Assembly: GCA_030727405.1 (NCBI GenBank)
Contig: JANRBR010000031.1
Location: 17,182 to 61,862 of the forward strand
Direction of reading: 5' to 3'
Length of the DNA: 44,681 nucleotides
DNA from: Crocinitomicaceae bacterium
GTDB lineage: Bacteria; Bacteroidota; Bacteroidia; Flavobacteriales_D; Crocinitomicaceae
Below are positions 16,697 to 26,258 of the stretch, one piece after another. Below the pieces are notes generated by a model that had not been told where the DNA came from, made no database searches, and was given only the letters and a program-made list of their open reading frames with translations. The translations under genes were made by a program, and so were the position numbers. Numbering within the stretch: the first letter of the stretch is position 1; each line of letters begins with the position of its first letter.

Positions 16697-17622
16697 AACA
16701 TTTCTTACAACTCGTTCGAGCAAAGAACCTCGTCATCATATTGTTGACGATGATTGGCGTCGCTTTCTATTTAATGAAGGGGAATTACTATCAAAAGGTA
16801 GACTTTCATGTGATCGATTATGGCCTATTGATTTTTTCCACCATGATCATTGCGGCAGCAGGAAACGTGATTAATGATTATTTCGATGTCAAAGCCGATC
16901 GAATAAACAAACCTGAAAAACTGATTCTTACGCGTTTTATGAAGCCTAGATGGGCCATCCTTTGGCACCTCACGTTCAACTTAATCGCCTTTTTGATTGC
17001 GCTATACCTATCCTTTAAATACTCAACGCTCGTATTCGTTTTTATTCATTTGATTTCCATCAACTTGCTATGGCTTTATAGCGTTCAATTAAAACGAGTT
17101 TTGATCATCAGCAATTTAACGATTGCCTTTTTAACGGCATTGGTTCCATTGCTTTCGGTTTTTTTCTTCAAAGTACTCAATGAAAGCGACTTGCCTTTTT
17201 CCCCTTACAACCAAAATTCTTGGTCAACAAACTTAAATTATTCTTTCATCTATTTCCTGGCGGCATGTGCATTCATTCAAAATCTTGCACGGGAAATCAA
17301 CAAAGACATTCATGACGTAAAAGGTGATTTGGCGACACATGTCACTTCGCTCCCAATAAAAATCGGCAAAGAAAAAGCTTCCTTTCTGACCATTTTTCTC
17401 ATTCAACTACCCTTGGTTTTATTCATCGTTAGTTTTTATGTTTTTGAATGGATTTCGGTGAATAAGGCAACCATGGTCTTGTTGCTTTTATCCGGTGCAG
17501 TAAATTTCGCTAGTGCATTAATCTACCTCATCAAAAAGGATTCAACCATCGTCTGGATCAATCACCTCATGAAATGGTCCATGTTTTTCGGATTGATCTG
17601 TTTATTCTCGAATAGCATATGA
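16693..17622 (+). CDS. UbiA-family prenyltransferase (possible DGGGP synthase-like)
   Basis: A 309-residue integral membrane enzyme with about eight hydrophobic segments. Both Mg-prenyl-diphosphate motifs are intact: NDYFDVKAD (Asn61, Asp62, Asp65, Asp69) and DIHDVKGD (Asp205, Asp208, Asp212). UbiA enzymes attach a prenyl chain to an aromatic acceptor or, in the digeranylgeranylglyceryl-phosphate synthase branch, to a glycerol-phosphate lipid. Bacteroidota carry a member commonly labelled geranylgeranylglycerol-phosphate geranylgeranyltransferase, and this protein looks like it, but the acceptor is not readable from sequence. Menaquinone (MenA) or heme (CtaB) roles are less likely. ATGA overlaps join it to the genes on both sides. 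Confidence 0.85.
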   Translation: MKHFLQLVRAKNLVIILLTMIGVAFYLMKGNYYQKVDFHVIDYGLLIFSTMIIAAAGNVINDYFDVKADRINKPEKLILTRFMKPRWAILWHLTFNLIAFLIALYLSFKYSTLVFVFIHLISINLLWLYSVQLKRVLIISNLTIAFLTALVPLLSVFFFKVLNESDLPFSPYNQNSWSTNLNYSFIYFLAACAFIQNLAREINKDIHDVKGDLATHVTSLPIKIGKEKASFLTIFLIQLPLVLFIVSFYVFEWISVNKATMVLLLLSGAVNFASALIYLIKKDSTIVWINHLMKWSMFFGLICLFSNSI

Positions 17623-18176
17623 ACATTGTCTTAGGTTCCGCTTCACCAAGAAGAAGTGAATTATTGTGTCAAATGGGTTTTGATTTTCGCATCCTCAAAG
17701 CCGATTGCGACGAACATTTTAATGAAAAGGACACACCGGAGGAAATCGTCAACTCCATTTCCCAACAAAAAGCTGACGCCCTAATCCAAGAAGTTCAAGT
17801 AGGTGAGTTGCTGATTTGTGCGGATACCATCGTAGTTTTAGAACAACAAGTTATTGGAAAACCCACAAGTGAAGATGATGCCATTCAACTACTAAACCGG
17901 ATCTCAGGGAAGAAACACGATGTATATACAGGTGTGATTCTAATAAAAGAAGACAAGCGCGTTGCTTTCACTGTGAAGACATCTGTATTTTTCAGAGAAC
18001 TTAGTACCGAAGAAATCGTCCATTATGTAAAAAAGCACCAACCTTTGGATAAGGCTGGATCCTATGGTATTCAAGATTGGATTGGCCTCATTGGCGTTCA
18101 AAAAATTGAAGGCTCATACACCAATGTAATGGGTTTGCCTACCCAAGAACTTTATCAAGCCTTAAGACAATTTTAA
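17619..18176 (+). CDS. maf: Maf-family nucleoside triphosphate pyrophosphatase
   Basis: A 185-residue house-cleaning pyrophosphatase that hydrolyses non-canonical or excess nucleoside triphosphates (dTTP, UTP or m5-modified forms depending on subfamily). The N-terminal LGSASPRRSELL is the substrate-phosphate signature. CADTIVVLEQQVIGKP holds the catalytic Asp, and DKAGSYGIQ is the conserved C-terminal loop, which favours the dTTP/UTP (YhdE-like) subfamily. It overlaps the prenyltransferase gene by 4 bases and is last in a queE-porE-ubiA-maf operon closed by a terminator. Confidence 0.94.
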   Translation: MNIVLGSASPRRSELLCQMGFDFRILKADCDEHFNEKDTPEEIVNSISQQKADALIQEVQVGELLICADTIVVLEQQVIGKPTSEDDAIQLLNRISGKKHDVYTGVILIKEDKRVAFTVKTSVFFRELSTEEIVHYVKKHQPLDKAGSYGIQDWIGLIGVQKIEGSYTNVMGLPTQELYQALRQF

Positions 18177-18214
18177 TCATAAAAAAAGCCATCTTACGAT
18201 GGCTTTTTTTATGA
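18177..18214. terminator. Bidirectional terminator between maf and the OmpA-like gene
   Basis: A perfect 17-bp inverted repeat: TCAT, seven As and GCCATC (18177-18193), loop TTAC, then GATGGC, seven Ts and ATGA (18198-18214). A tracts on one arm and T tracts on the other let it work for both converging operons. Confidence 0.92.
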
Positions 18215-18231
18215 TCCCTTAAGATCTTATC

Positions 18232-19482
18232 TTACATTTTTGTGACCTTAAACTCAACGCGACGGCATTTCGCATCTTTCACATCTTGCTCGTCATCTTC
18301 TACAATTTCCAAACTTGGTGTCGTAAAACTGTTGTATTTTTTACCTAATCTGTCTTCAGCAATTCCTTGTTTAACAAATTCTCCTACGACAAGCTGTACT
18401 CTTTTCTGATCCAAGTCTAAGTAATCTTCATTTTCTTTACTCGCTTTGTCCTCCAATTCATCGTTGTTACCAATCACATCAATATTCATGGAAGGATTCG
18501 CTTTCATAAGTTCGATGACATAATTGATGTTATCTTTCGCATTTTGTGTAAGTGATGCTTTACCTTGACGGAAATAAATTGGATGTGCTTCGATTTTTTG
18601 AGCAAGGGTCATTTTTTCTGTAATCTCAGGCTCTTTGTCATATATTAACGTCGAGAATTTATCTTCGATTTTCGGTGGACGAGCATTGTAGCAAGCGCAC
18701 TCTGAAGCGTTGTCAACCAAACGAATGAAGATATTATCGATGTAATAATACGCATGAGGAAGCGCATCCGTCTCACTGTCTTTCGGCTTTTTTACTGCCT
18801 TAAATCGCGTTGTCTCGTTGCGATCAAAATTTCCTATTGTGATGTATTTCTCATCACCCTTCGCTGTATACATGTTACAAACCTTCTCCCAACCAAAAAA
18901 TCCACTATGAACAGTATTCAAGGTTCCTTTAAGAACGTGATCGTTGGATACATAAATGGCACCCGGCTCACCTGTTCCTGGATTTTCTTTTGAAAAATAG
19001 GCTGCCAAGTTGTTACAGGCAAATTTAGAAGATTCACTTAAGGAAAGTGAGTATTCCACACAATACGTCAAACCTTTTTTCAAAGTAATTTGTGAATCAT
19101 CTTTTAACAATTGAATGGTAATGTATGAACGCTCTCCCGCCGTTTTTCCTGATTTATATGCAACGATTCCAGCATATACATCTCCCCCATTTTCAGTAGT
19201 TGGATCTTCTTTCCCATAGATGTTCACCGGAAGACCAACATCTCCTGTTCCGTCTCTGTGAAAAACTTCTGCTTTCAATTCAGTGGGTGAACTCACCCCT
19301 TTATTCACGATGTCAATGTTATTTAAATCGGTCACATCTTCTCCTTTCACATGCTCAAACGTCATGTTCAGAACCTCTTTTTCATTTGTTTTTTTGTTTT
19401 TCTGAGCATAGCTCGTTGAAACAGACATGAATGCCGCAAATGAAAGGGCCACATATCCAAAAGTTCTTCCTTTAAATTTCAT
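18232..19482 (-). CDS. OmpA-family outer membrane protein
   Basis: A 416-residue exported protein with a signal peptide (about 1-26, ending STSYAQ). Residues about 40-255 form a beta-rich, galactose-binding-like region ([14 protein letters not shown], then [13 protein letters not shown]). The C-terminal 130 residues form an OmpA-like domain ([19 protein letters not shown], ending [10 protein letters not shown]). The usual HTD motif reads NND, but the Asp and the later Arg (DQKR) remain, so peptidoglycan binding is possible. An acidic insert ([10 protein letters not shown]) precedes the final strand. The start overlaps the end of hemE by 11 bases, giving tight coupling with an unrelated enzyme. 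Specific role unknown. Confidence 0.78.
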   Translation of the reverse strand: MKFKGRTFGYVALSFAAFMSVSTSYAQKNKKTNEKEVLNMTFEHVKGEDVTDLNNIDIVNKGVSSPTELKAEVFHRDGTGDVGLPVNIYGKEDPTTENGGDVYAGIVAYKSGKTAGERSYITIQLLKDDSQITLKKGLTYCVEYSLSLSESSKFACNNLAAYFSKENPGTGEPGAIYVSNDHVLKGTLNTVHSGFFGWEKVCNMYTAKGDEKYITIGNFDRNETTRFKAVKKPKDSETDALPHAYYYIDNIFIRLVDNASECACYNARPPKIEDKFSTLIYDKEPEITEKMTLAQKIEAHPIYFRQGKASLTQNAKDNINYVIELMKANPSMNIDVIGNNDELEDKASKENEDYLDLDQKRVQLVVGEFVKQGIAEDRLGKKYNSFTTPSLEIVEDDEQDVKDAKCRRVEFKVTKM

Positions 19483-20503
19483 AACTTTTTACTGTATTTA
19501 TAAAAACTTTTACTTTTTCTGGGTCAATATCGGGATACACCCCGTGACCCAAATTTACAATATGTCTTTGACTTTTAAATGATTTTAACAATTTTCTTGT
19601 CTCATTTTCAATTAATTCGTCCGAGCCATACAACACACACGGATCTAAATTCCCTTGTAATGTCTTCGATTCCTTAACCAAAGTTCGTGCCACGTCCATG
19701 GACATATTCCAATCCAAGCCAATTGTTGTGCAAGGTAAGCTTGCTAATTTTGGCAATGATGTTATCGCTCCTTTCGAAAAAACGGTAAATGGAATACCCG
19801 GTATCGCCTCGGCAATTTGACGAATGTAGTGAATGCCAAAGGCCTCGTATTGTTCATCACCAAGAATTCCCGCCCACGAATCAAACAGCTGTAGTGCATC
19901 TGCACCTGCTTCGACCTGTGCTTTCAAATAGGCAATTGTCACATTGGTGATTTCTTGCAATAATTCATGTGCTAATTCTGGCTGCGTGTACAGTAATTTT
20001 CTCGACTCTGAAAAAGTTTTAGATCCCTTTCCTTCAACCATATAACAAAGGATGGTCCAAGGAGCTCCGGCGAAACCGATTAAGGGAACCCTTCCAGCTA
20101 ATTCTTTTTTTGTTAGACGTATGGCTTCTAACACATAGGACAATCGATCTTGAACATCAATGTTTCGATCGATGAAATTCATTTGCTCTCGCGAACGAAT
20201 CGTTCTTTCAAACCACGGTCCTTTTTGTTCGATCATTTGATACGTCAATCCCATCGCTTCTGGAACAACGAGAATGTCAGAGAAAATGATGGCTGCATCT
20301 ACTCCCAGTAAGTCAACAGGCTGAATGGTTACCTCAGCTGCAAATTCCGGTGTTTCAACCAATTCTTTAAATCCAGATAATTTCGCTCGTACCGCTCTAT
20401 ACTCTGGTAAAATCCTTCCCGCTTGACGCATTAACCAAACTGGATAACGCTCTATTTGCTCTCCTCGAGCAGCGCGTAAAAATAAATCGTTCTGTAATTT
20501 CAT
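19472..20503 (-). CDS. hemE: Uroporphyrinogen decarboxylase
   Basis: A 343-residue cytoplasmic enzyme that decarboxylates the four acetate side chains of uroporphyrinogen III to give coproporphyrinogen III in heme synthesis. Both family signatures are clear: [16 protein letters not shown] near residue 21 and [13 protein letters not shown] near 145. The C-terminal [15 protein letters not shown] holds the conserved His. ATG at 20503 is preferred; the longer TTG reading at 20512 starts inside the TAACTTTG promoter box. No other heme genes are nearby. It overlaps the downstream OmpA-like gene by 11 bases. Confidence 0.96.
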   Translation of the reverse strand: MKLQNDLFLRAARGEQIERYPVWLMRQAGRILPEYRAVRAKLSGFKELVETPEFAAEVTIQPVDLLGVDAAIIFSDILVVPEAMGLTYQMIEQKGPWFERTIRSREQMNFIDRNIDVQDRLSYVLEAIRLTKKELAGRVPLIGFAGAPWTILCYMVEGKGSKTFSESRKLLYTQPELAHELLQEITNVTIAYLKAQVEAGADALQLFDSWAGILGDEQYEAFGIHYIRQIAEAIPGIPFTVFSKGAITSLPKLASLPCTTIGLDWNMSMDVARTLVKESKTLQGNLDPCVLYGSDELIENETRKLLKSFKSQRHIVNLGHGVYPDIDPEKVKVFINTVKSYEI

Positions 20504-20509
20504 TGACTG

Positions 20510-20517
20510 CAAAGTTA
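20510..20517 (-). promoter_or_regulatory. -7 box upstream of hemE
   Basis: Minus-strand TAACTTTG, an exact TAnnTTTG match, ends 6 bases before the hemE ATG. It fills the 19-base gap after ung, so hemE can be expressed separately from the purT-ung genes. Confidence 0.6.
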
Positions 20518-20522
20518 GGGAA

Positions 20523-21206
20523 TTACCATTGAATTTCCCTTTGTTCCATCATTCGTAAAAATTCATTGGTTTTGCTAAAGTGCTTGCAACCAAAAAATCC
20601 TCGATGAGCGGACAAAGGAGAAGGATGTACCGACTTCAATATGAGGTGTTTCGATGAATCAATGTAGTGTTCCTTCGCAATCGCTTTTGCTCCCCATAAA
20701 ATAAAAACAACGCCCATTTTTTCTTCGTTTATCGATTGAATAACGGCATCAGTAAATTTTTCCCATCCGAATCCTTTGTGAGAGTCAGGCTTGCCCTCCT
20801 CAACAGTTAATGAAGCATTCAACAAAAGCACACCTTGTTCTGCCCATCTTGCCAAGTTTCCATTTTCAGGCATCGGAATACCGAGGTCCAATTGAATTTC
20901 TTTGAAAATATTTAATAAACTTTTGGGGAATGGCTTTACATCCGGTTCCACTGAAAAGCACAGGCCATGCGCATGTCCTTTCGTCGGATAAGGATCTTGT
21001 CCGAGTATGACCACTTTTAATTGATCAAAGGGACATAAATCAAAGGCCCTGAAAATCTGAGATCCTTTCGGGAAAATTCTTCCATTTTGTTCTTTGTACG
21101 CCAATCGAACTTGTTCTGTTAACTGCGTGAAATATGCTTGTTGAAATTCTCTTTCTAACACATTTTTCCAAGAATCATGAATGGCTATGCTCATTTCAGT
21201 GCGCAT
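20523..21206 (-). CDS. ung: Uracil-DNA glycosylase, family 1
   Basis: A 227-residue base-excision repair enzyme that removes uracil from DNA. The catalytic water-activating loop is [18 protein letters not shown], the uracil-binding segment is [12 protein letters not shown], and the minor-groove/His loop is [17 protein letters not shown] with the catalytic His. The ATG at 21206 shares its A with the stop codon of the upstream BNR gene (TAATG), which supports coupling. An in-frame ATG at 21194 is an alternative, and the frame is open to 21236. It sits among exported-protein genes with which it shares no obvious role. Confidence 0.95.
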   Translation of the reverse strand: MRTEMSIAIHDSWKNVLEREFQQAYFTQLTEQVRLAYKEQNGRIFPKGSQIFRAFDLCPFDQLKVVILGQDPYPTKGHAHGLCFSVEPDVKPFPKSLLNIFKEIQLDLGIPMPENGNLARWAEQGVLLLNASLTVEEGKPDSHKGFGWEKFTDAVIQSINEEKMGVVFILWGAKAIAKEHYIDSSKHLILKSVHPSPLSAHRGFFGCKHFSKTNEFLRMMEQREIQW

Positions 21207-22495
21207 TAGTTTTCTGTATCGATTATCGCAGTCCACAAGGTGATTTTTCCTTCGTCCATTCTAGGCCAAATTGGTCGGATTCTACCATTCACTGCTGTAA
21301 TCCCAAGATAATCACCAAAAAACACCTTGTTGCTGGGTGTAAAGGGTCGCTCAGAAATGATTTCCTCCTGAAAGGTTAAACCTGCATCCGAACTTGTTGC
21401 CCAGACAACATCTGTCGCTTTTCCTGTGTGATTTCTTCGGTCGTAATAGACAAAATGTAGGTCTCCGGTTGATTGATCTATGCACATTGTCGTTAAAAAT
21501 TGATGCGTTTTGGTTTGATCTTGATTCACTCGCGAAGGTTCAGACCATGAATTTCCACCATCGGTCGATTTCATCAACCAAACATCTGTATTCTCGCTGC
21601 CATTGCGTTGATCACACCAATTTAAATAAAGCGTTCCTTGATTTGGTCCGCTGCTCATATCTGACATTAAAAACGGGAGTCCATTCGCTCTAAAAAACCC
21701 AGGAATCGTAAGGTCCCAACCACCGACTTGGTTCGACAAATGTTTTTCTTCTTCCAACCAGGTCAAACCACCATCCAAGGATTTTTGAAACATTAATCCC
21801 TTTGGTCCGGTCCATGTCACATAAATCTCACCATTGGGTCCTAATGCAGGCACGGCCCCTTCGACCGTATTATCACCATCCAAACAATCTCCACCAAATT
21901 TAGAGATGCGAATAGGCTTTGTCCAAGATTTTCCGCGGTCCAACGATTTAGAAAAGACAATGATGGAACTATCCTTAGGATCCGCTGAGTCATATGCATC
22001 AAACTGTGTCCATGTCATATATACCACATGCGTTTTCGGATCAATCACGACCCAGTGCTTATCTTGAACTTTTTCGCCATTTCGCGCAGGAAAGGTTCCT
22101 TGATTGAATTTACCTTTTACCGTTTCAGAAGTTTGACAAACAATTCGATCTAGGTGAACCCCTTTGGGATAATCGGACAAATGAAAATAATACAAACGTC
22201 CTAATTGATCAAACTGCAATACCGGATCACCGTATACACCGTAGGTACTGGACATTTTTTTACTGGCCCAGGTCAACCCACCATCCAAGGAATAATGGTA
22301 ACCTTTCAAGACCGATCCCGCCGCAATTTCATCGTTATTTAAAGGATTAATTGCAATGGATGGTTCACATTCATTAAAGGGATAAGCTGCATTAACTGGT
22401 GGGATTTGAACATTCTTATACCCGAGTTGACCAAAAATAGAAGTAGAAAATAAGAGGCAAAAATTAGCGAAGCCAATAATGAAGACGTTTTTCAT
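21206..22495 (-). CDS. Exported BNR/Asp-box repeat protein (sialidase-fold)
   Basis: A 429-residue exported protein with a signal peptide (about 1-22, ending SIFGQ). At least five Asp-box motifs (SxDxGxTW type) are visible: SLDGGLTW twice, SLDRGKSW, STDGGNSW and SSDAGLTF, spaced as blades of a beta-propeller. This fold is shared by sialidases and many non-enzymatic proteins. The sialidase Arg triad and an FRIP-type motif are not evident, so enzyme activity is not claimed. It lacks a T9SS sorting domain. Its start overlaps the last 32 bases of the M61 peptidase gene, so its signal peptide and the peptidase C terminus are coded by the same DNA in different frames. Confidence 0.82.
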   Translation of the reverse strand: MKNVFIIGFANFCLLFSTSIFGQLGYKNVQIPPVNAAYPFNECEPSIAINPLNNDEIAAGSVLKGYHYSLDGGLTWASKKMSSTYGVYGDPVLQFDQLGRLYYFHLSDYPKGVHLDRIVCQTSETVKGKFNQGTFPARNGEKVQDKHWVVIDPKTHVVYMTWTQFDAYDSADPKDSSIIVFSKSLDRGKSWTKPIRISKFGGDCLDGDNTVEGAVPALGPNGEIYVTWTGPKGLMFQKSLDGGLTWLEEEKHLSNQVGGWDLTIPGFFRANGLPFLMSDMSSGPNQGTLYLNWCDQRNGSENTDVWLMKSTDGGNSWSEPSRVNQDQTKTHQFLTTMCIDQSTGDLHFVYYDRRNHTGKATDVVWATSSDAGLTFQEEIISERPFTPSNKVFFGDYLGITAVNGRIRPIWPRMDEGKITLWTAIIDTEN

Positions 22496-24227
22496 TCGAG
22501 GAAGATTTAGTCAATAAAAATTGTGGTTTTTTGAAATTTCGAATGGTCACATGAACAGAAAACAATAACTCATCGCGTGCAATCAAGAGGTCACAAGCTT
22601 CCAAATTACTAAGTCCATACAACATTCCTTCTAACATGGATTGATCAACACGGTAGGCATTGCAACCAATGATTTCATCTCCGACACTAATTCCTGCTTC
22701 TTCGGCACTAGAACCGAATCGAACAGACTTCACCATCACTTTCCCTCCTTCTTCTCTAAAAGAAGCTCCAAAAGATGGATTATTAGTGCTAACATCTTGA
22801 ACCGATAATCCTACCGGAGCATAAAATTCTTTGTAGGGGATGATCTCTGTTCCATCCACGTATTTAAGAAAGAACTCATCCATGTTTTTACCCATAAATT
22901 TGGCAAGTTCCTTTTTAAATTCAGCCTCAGAAAATCCACGTTTTAATCCTTCGTAATAGGTTTTGTACAGCTGTTGCATGAAATGATCCAAACATTTTTT
23001 TCCGTCCGATTCCGCAACAATCATTGCATCAATCACAGATGCCAAAACGGATCCTCTTGAGTAATAGGTCATCGAAGTATTCGAACTATTCTCATTTGGA
23101 CGATAAGCCTTCACCCATGCATCAAAACTTGCATGAGCGACAGGTTGAACGCGTGACCCAGGTGTTCCTTCTACGTAATTAATGGAAGATTGTAGCTTGG
23201 CTAAAAAAGTTTCTTCCGAATAAAAACCAGTTCGACGAAGAATCAATTCGTCGTAATAGGAAGTAAATCCTTCCATTACCCAAAGCAAACTAGTATAATT
23301 CTCTTCATCGTAATTGAAGGGACCTAATTCAATTGGACGAATGCGTTTTACGTTCCACAAATGAAAGTATTCGTGAGCGACCAAATTCAAGAAATTAACG
23401 TATTGTTGACCGGCATATGTCCACCGATTGACGCTTAGTACACACGAATTCATGTGTTCCAAACCTCCTTGTCCATCCACGACATTATGTACGATGAACG
23501 TATAATTTTTATTCGGGTTTATTCCAAAAACAGCTGTTTCCGCTTCGACAATTTTCGCCATGTCACGTTTTAAGTCATTGACATCGTAATTCGCTTCACC
23601 ATACATGGCAACAGTATGCGTAACACCAGCAGAGGTGAACTCAAAAATTTCTTGGTTTCCAATTTCCAATGGGCAGTCGACGAGCTGGTCATAATTTTCA
23701 AATAAAAACCGCTGTCCATTAGACTTGTCCGTTTCGGCAAAAGGAAGTGAAGTGGAAATTCGCTTAAACGATTCATGTGGAAAAACAGTTAAGGTTCCAG
23801 ATTGATTTTTTGCTTTATCCACATACATAAAGATCCCTGATCCACTTACAAATCCATGACTTAGATCCAAAAATGGCGTACGAACAGAGACTTCAAAAGA
23901 ATACACTTCGTATTTCACTTGGATATTTTTCTCTGATCCAGCATCTATGACCCATGCATTTTTTGATTTTTTAGACACTTTAAGTGCTTTTCCATCTTTT
24001 GTAAAAGCCTTCACCAAATTGATGTTTTTCGAAAACTCACGCACCAAATAGGAACCTGGAGCCCAAACGGGAAGTTTGACTTCCACTTGTTTATCGCTGT
24101 TTTCAGAGATGTTCATTTGAACCTCGAAATAGTGATTTTGTGGCTTTGGCATTCGTAGTTCATACGAAACGTTCATCCCAAATGTAAACATGGGAATGAA
24201 AAGGGTTATAAACAGTAATTTTTTCAT
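22464..24227 (-). CDS. M61-family metallopeptidase with PDZ domain
   Basis: A 587-residue exported zinc peptidase of the glycyl-aminopeptidase (M61) family. A signal peptide covers about 1-17. The N-terminal beta domain (20-200) includes [17 protein letters not shown]. The catalytic domain has GLEHMNS near 255, HEYFH (His285, Glu286, His289) and the third ligand Glu319 in [17 protein letters not shown] domain at about 475-565 contains [16 protein letters not shown]. The family prefers N-terminal Gly or Ala; the natural substrates here are unknown. It overlaps purT by 4 bases upstream and the BNR gene by 32 bases downstream. Confidence 0.92.
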   Translation of the reverse strand: MKKLLFITLFIPMFTFGMNVSYELRMPKPQNHYFEVQMNISENSDKQVEVKLPVWAPGSYLVREFSKNINLVKAFTKDGKALKVSKKSKNAWVIDAGSEKNIQVKYEVYSFEVSVRTPFLDLSHGFVSGSGIFMYVDKAKNQSGTLTVFPHESFKRISTSLPFAETDKSNGQRFLFENYDQLVDCPLEIGNQEIFEFTSAGVTHTVAMYGEANYDVNDLKRDMAKIVEAETAVFGINPNKNYTFIVHNVVDGQGGLEHMNSCVLSVNRWTYAGQQYVNFLNLVAHEYFHLWNVKRIRPIELGPFNYDEENYTSLLWVMEGFTSYYDELILRRTGFYSEETFLAKLQSSINYVEGTPGSRVQPVAHASFDAWVKAYRPNENSSNTSMTYYSRGSVLASVIDAMIVAESDGKKCLDHFMQQLYKTYYEGLKRGFSEAEFKKELAKFMGKNMDEFFLKYVDGTEIIPYKEFYAPVGLSVQDVSTNNPSFGASFREEGGKVMVKSVRFGSSAEEAGISVGDEIIGCNAYRVDQSMLEGMLYGLSNLEACDLLIARDELLFSVHVTIRNFKKPQFLLTKSSSNEKRLHYWLR

Positions 24228-25384
24228 CTAATTTGAATTTTTGCAGCCGTTAATTTTGCTTTTTCGACCAAATCTTGAACAGAATCTGTGCCAAACGTTA
24301 AGGCAACGGCCATTCGCCGATAAGGTCTTGTCGTTGGTTTACCGAAAATACGCACTTCCGTGTTTTCTTGACTCAATGCCTCAGAAACGCCTTCGTAAAC
24401 AGGTGTTTTATCAGAAGAATCATGGGCTAGAATAACCGCACTTGCTCCGTTTTGCAAGTGTTCGATTTTTGGAATTGGCAATCCAAGCACCGCACGTGCA
24501 TGCAGCTCAAATTCACTTAAATTTTGAGTACCTGCAAGCGTAACCATACCTGTATCGTGAGGACGAGGGGATAATTCAGAAAAATAAGCCCCTTCTTTGG
24601 TAATGAAAAACTCGACACCCCATATTCCTGCTCCACCGAGCGCTGAAGTCACTTTAGATGCCATTTCTTGCGCTTCCGTTAAGTGTGCAGAATTCATCGG
24701 CATAGGTTGCCAACTTTCTTGGTAGTCTCCACGTTCTTGACGGTGACCTATTGGCGGACAAAATAAGGTAGGACCATTCTTTTGAGTCACCGTTAAAAGC
24801 GTGATTTCGTAATCAAAATCAATGAATCCCTCTACAATGACCTCTTTTAGATCTCCCCGAGAACCTTCCATCGCATAATCCCATGCTTTTTGAATGTCTT
24901 CTGAGTTTTTAATCACCGATTGTCCTTTGCCAGAACTCGACATCAATGGCTTTACAACGCAAGGCATTCCACAGACTTCTACACCTGCAACCAATTCTTC
25001 GTAACTTGTTGCATAACGGTATGTCGCTGTTCGGACTCCTAAATCTTTTGCCGCTAAATCACGTATTGCTTTTCGATTCATGGTGAAATTTGCCGCTTTC
25101 GCACTAGGCACTACTTGAATTCCTTTTGATTCATAATCATAAAACCGCTCCGTGCGAATTGCTTCAATTTCAGGAACAATCAAATCAGGTTGGTGCTTCG
25201 CTACGATTCGATCAAGTTCACCCCCATCGAGCATGTTGATGACTTCGCAAGCATCCGCAACCTGCATGGCTGGAGCACCAGCATAACTATCTACTGCAAT
25301 GACGTGTTGTCCATAACGTTGACAAGCAATCACAAATTCTTTTCCGAGTTCTCCCGAACCCAATAGTAGGATCTTTTTATTCAT
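24224..25384 (-). CDS. purT: Formate-dependent phosphoribosylglycinamide formyltransferase PurT
   Basis: A 386-residue ATP-grasp enzyme that makes formyl-GAR from GAR, formate and ATP in purine synthesis, a folate-independent alternative to PurN. The N terminus has [10 protein letters not shown]. Substrate-contact segments are [15 protein letters not shown] and [15 protein letters not shown], and the ATP-grasp metal site is in [17 protein letters not shown]. The frame runs open to 25639, but the first 85 residues of that reading are not PurT-like and cover the divergent promoters, so ATG 25384 is used. It heads the minus-strand gene run to 18.2 kb. PurK is excluded by the PurT-specific motifs. 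Confidence 0.95.
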   Translation of the reverse strand: MNKKILLLGSGELGKEFVIACQRYGQHVIAVDSYAGAPAMQVADACEVINMLDGGELDRIVAKHQPDLIVPEIEAIRTERFYDYESKGIQVVPSAKAANFTMNRKAIRDLAAKDLGVRTATYRYATSYEELVAGVEVCGMPCVVKPLMSSSGKGQSVIKNSEDIQKAWDYAMEGSRGDLKEVIVEGFIDFDYEITLLTVTQKNGPTLFCPPIGHRQERGDYQESWQPMPMNSAHLTEAQEMASKVTSALGGAGIWGVEFFITKEGAYFSELSPRPHDTGMVTLAGTQNLSEFELHARAVLGLPIPKIEHLQNGASAVILAHDSSDKTPVYEGVSEALSQENTEVRIFGKPTTRPYRRMAVALTFGTDSVQDLVEKAKLTAAKIQIR

Positions 25385-25388
25385 AGAG

Positions 25389-25420
25389 CAAAAGTAGTGA
25401 AACAAGAAAAACTTTTCAAA
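25389..25420 (-). promoter_or_regulatory. Bacteroidota-type promoter of purT
   Basis: On the minus strand TTTG (25420-25417), 20 bases, then TACTTTTG (25396-25389), matching both -33 and -7 consensus elements at normal spacing. The box ends 4 bases before the purT ATG, so the message is probably leaderless. Confidence 0.75.
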
Positions 25421-25480
25421 GTATAAACGAGGATTCCAAACATATGACATCCTATGATACATAAGGAAAGCAAATTTTGT

Positions 25481-25488
25481 TAACTTTG
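25481..25488 (+). promoter_or_regulatory. -7 box upstream of the VTC-domain gene
   Basis: TAACTTTG, an exact match, ends 11 bases before the ATG at 25500. No -33 TTG is at normal spacing. It is divergent from the purT promoter, with the two -7 boxes about 85 bases apart. Confidence 0.55.
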
Positions 25489-25499
25489 GCTTAACATCT

Positions 25500-26258
25500 A
25501 TGAACGAAATCAACGATTTACTGACTCCATTTGAGCCCATTACATTAAAGGAAATGGACCGTGTCAAGTTGATGAATCGCATGGACACAAAGTTTGCCTT
25601 TCGAACAAGTGACCTGAGTAAACTCTTACCATTGCTCACGGAACATTACCGTGTATTGACGATAGAAGGGACAAATATGCCACATTACGAAAGCCTCTAT
25701 TTCGATGACGAACGATTTTCTTTTTTTAAAGATCATCACAACGGGAAAGGTGACCGCTTTAAAGTGCGCATTCGTAAATATGTAGAATCCAATCTTTTCT
25801 TTTTAGAAATCAAACATAAAATCAAAGGACGAACTGACAAAAAACGCATTGTTACGGATCAATTCAATGAGGTTTTACCTGAAAGTGACCTCGCTTTTGT
25901 TCAAAACGAACTGCATTCTAATAAAAATTTGGTTCCCACCATGTGGAATTCATTTCAACGAATTACCCTTGTTTCAAAAACGGAGAACGAACGATTAACC
26001 CTCGACTTCAACATCCTTTTTGAAAAAGACGGAATAAAAAAATCTTTCAATAAATTGGTGATTGCCGAGTTGAAACAAGAAGACTTAAACCGCAATTCCG
26101 CATTTTACCAAGTAATGAAAGGACACCAAATTCGACCTTATCGACTCAGTAAATATTGCCTTGGTTCAGTGGAAATTTACGGTGAAGACAAATTAAAATT
26201 CAATCGTTTTAAGAAAAAATTACTTTATTTAAAAAAAATAAATCATGATGCTATTTAA
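25500..26258 (+). CDS. VTC-domain protein (putative polyphosphate polymerase)
   Basis: A 252-residue soluble protein matching the VTC/triphosphate-tunnel-metalloenzyme fold. Visible features are [11 protein letters not shown] near residue 25, YESLYFDDE near 63, the basic strand [10 protein letters not shown] (Arg86, Lys88, Arg90, Arg92), LEIKHKIKG with Glu103 and Lys105, a late acidic IAELKQE (Glu190) and RLSKYC near 215. In yeast Vtc4 this fold makes polyphosphate from ATP inside a basic tunnel. Bacterial members are named polyphosphate polymerase domain proteins, mostly without biochemical proof. The next gene, a DUF4956 membrane protein, overlaps by 14 bases, a pairing seen in many bacteria. 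No ppk or ppx is in the window. Confidence 0.82.
   Translation: MNEINDLLTPFEPITLKEMDRVKLMNRMDTKFAFRTSDLSKLLPLLTEHYRVLTIEGTNMPHYESLYFDDERFSFFKDHHNGKGDRFKVRIRKYVESNLFFLEIKHKIKGRTDKKRIVTDQFNEVLPESDLAFVQNELHSNKNLVPTMWNSFQRITLVSKTENERLTLDFNILFEKDGIKKSFNKLVIAELKQEDLNRNSAFYQVMKGHQIRPYRLSKYCLGSVEIYGEDKLKFNRFKKKLLYLKKINHDAI

Noticed and set aside
21206-22495. Active sialidase
   Set aside because: Asp-box repeats are present, but the Arg triad and FRIP-type motif are not evident; a structural propeller role is equally likely.
25385-25639. 85-residue N-terminal extension of purT
   Set aside because: It covers the divergent promoters and the VTC gene start; PurT similarity begins at ATG 25384.
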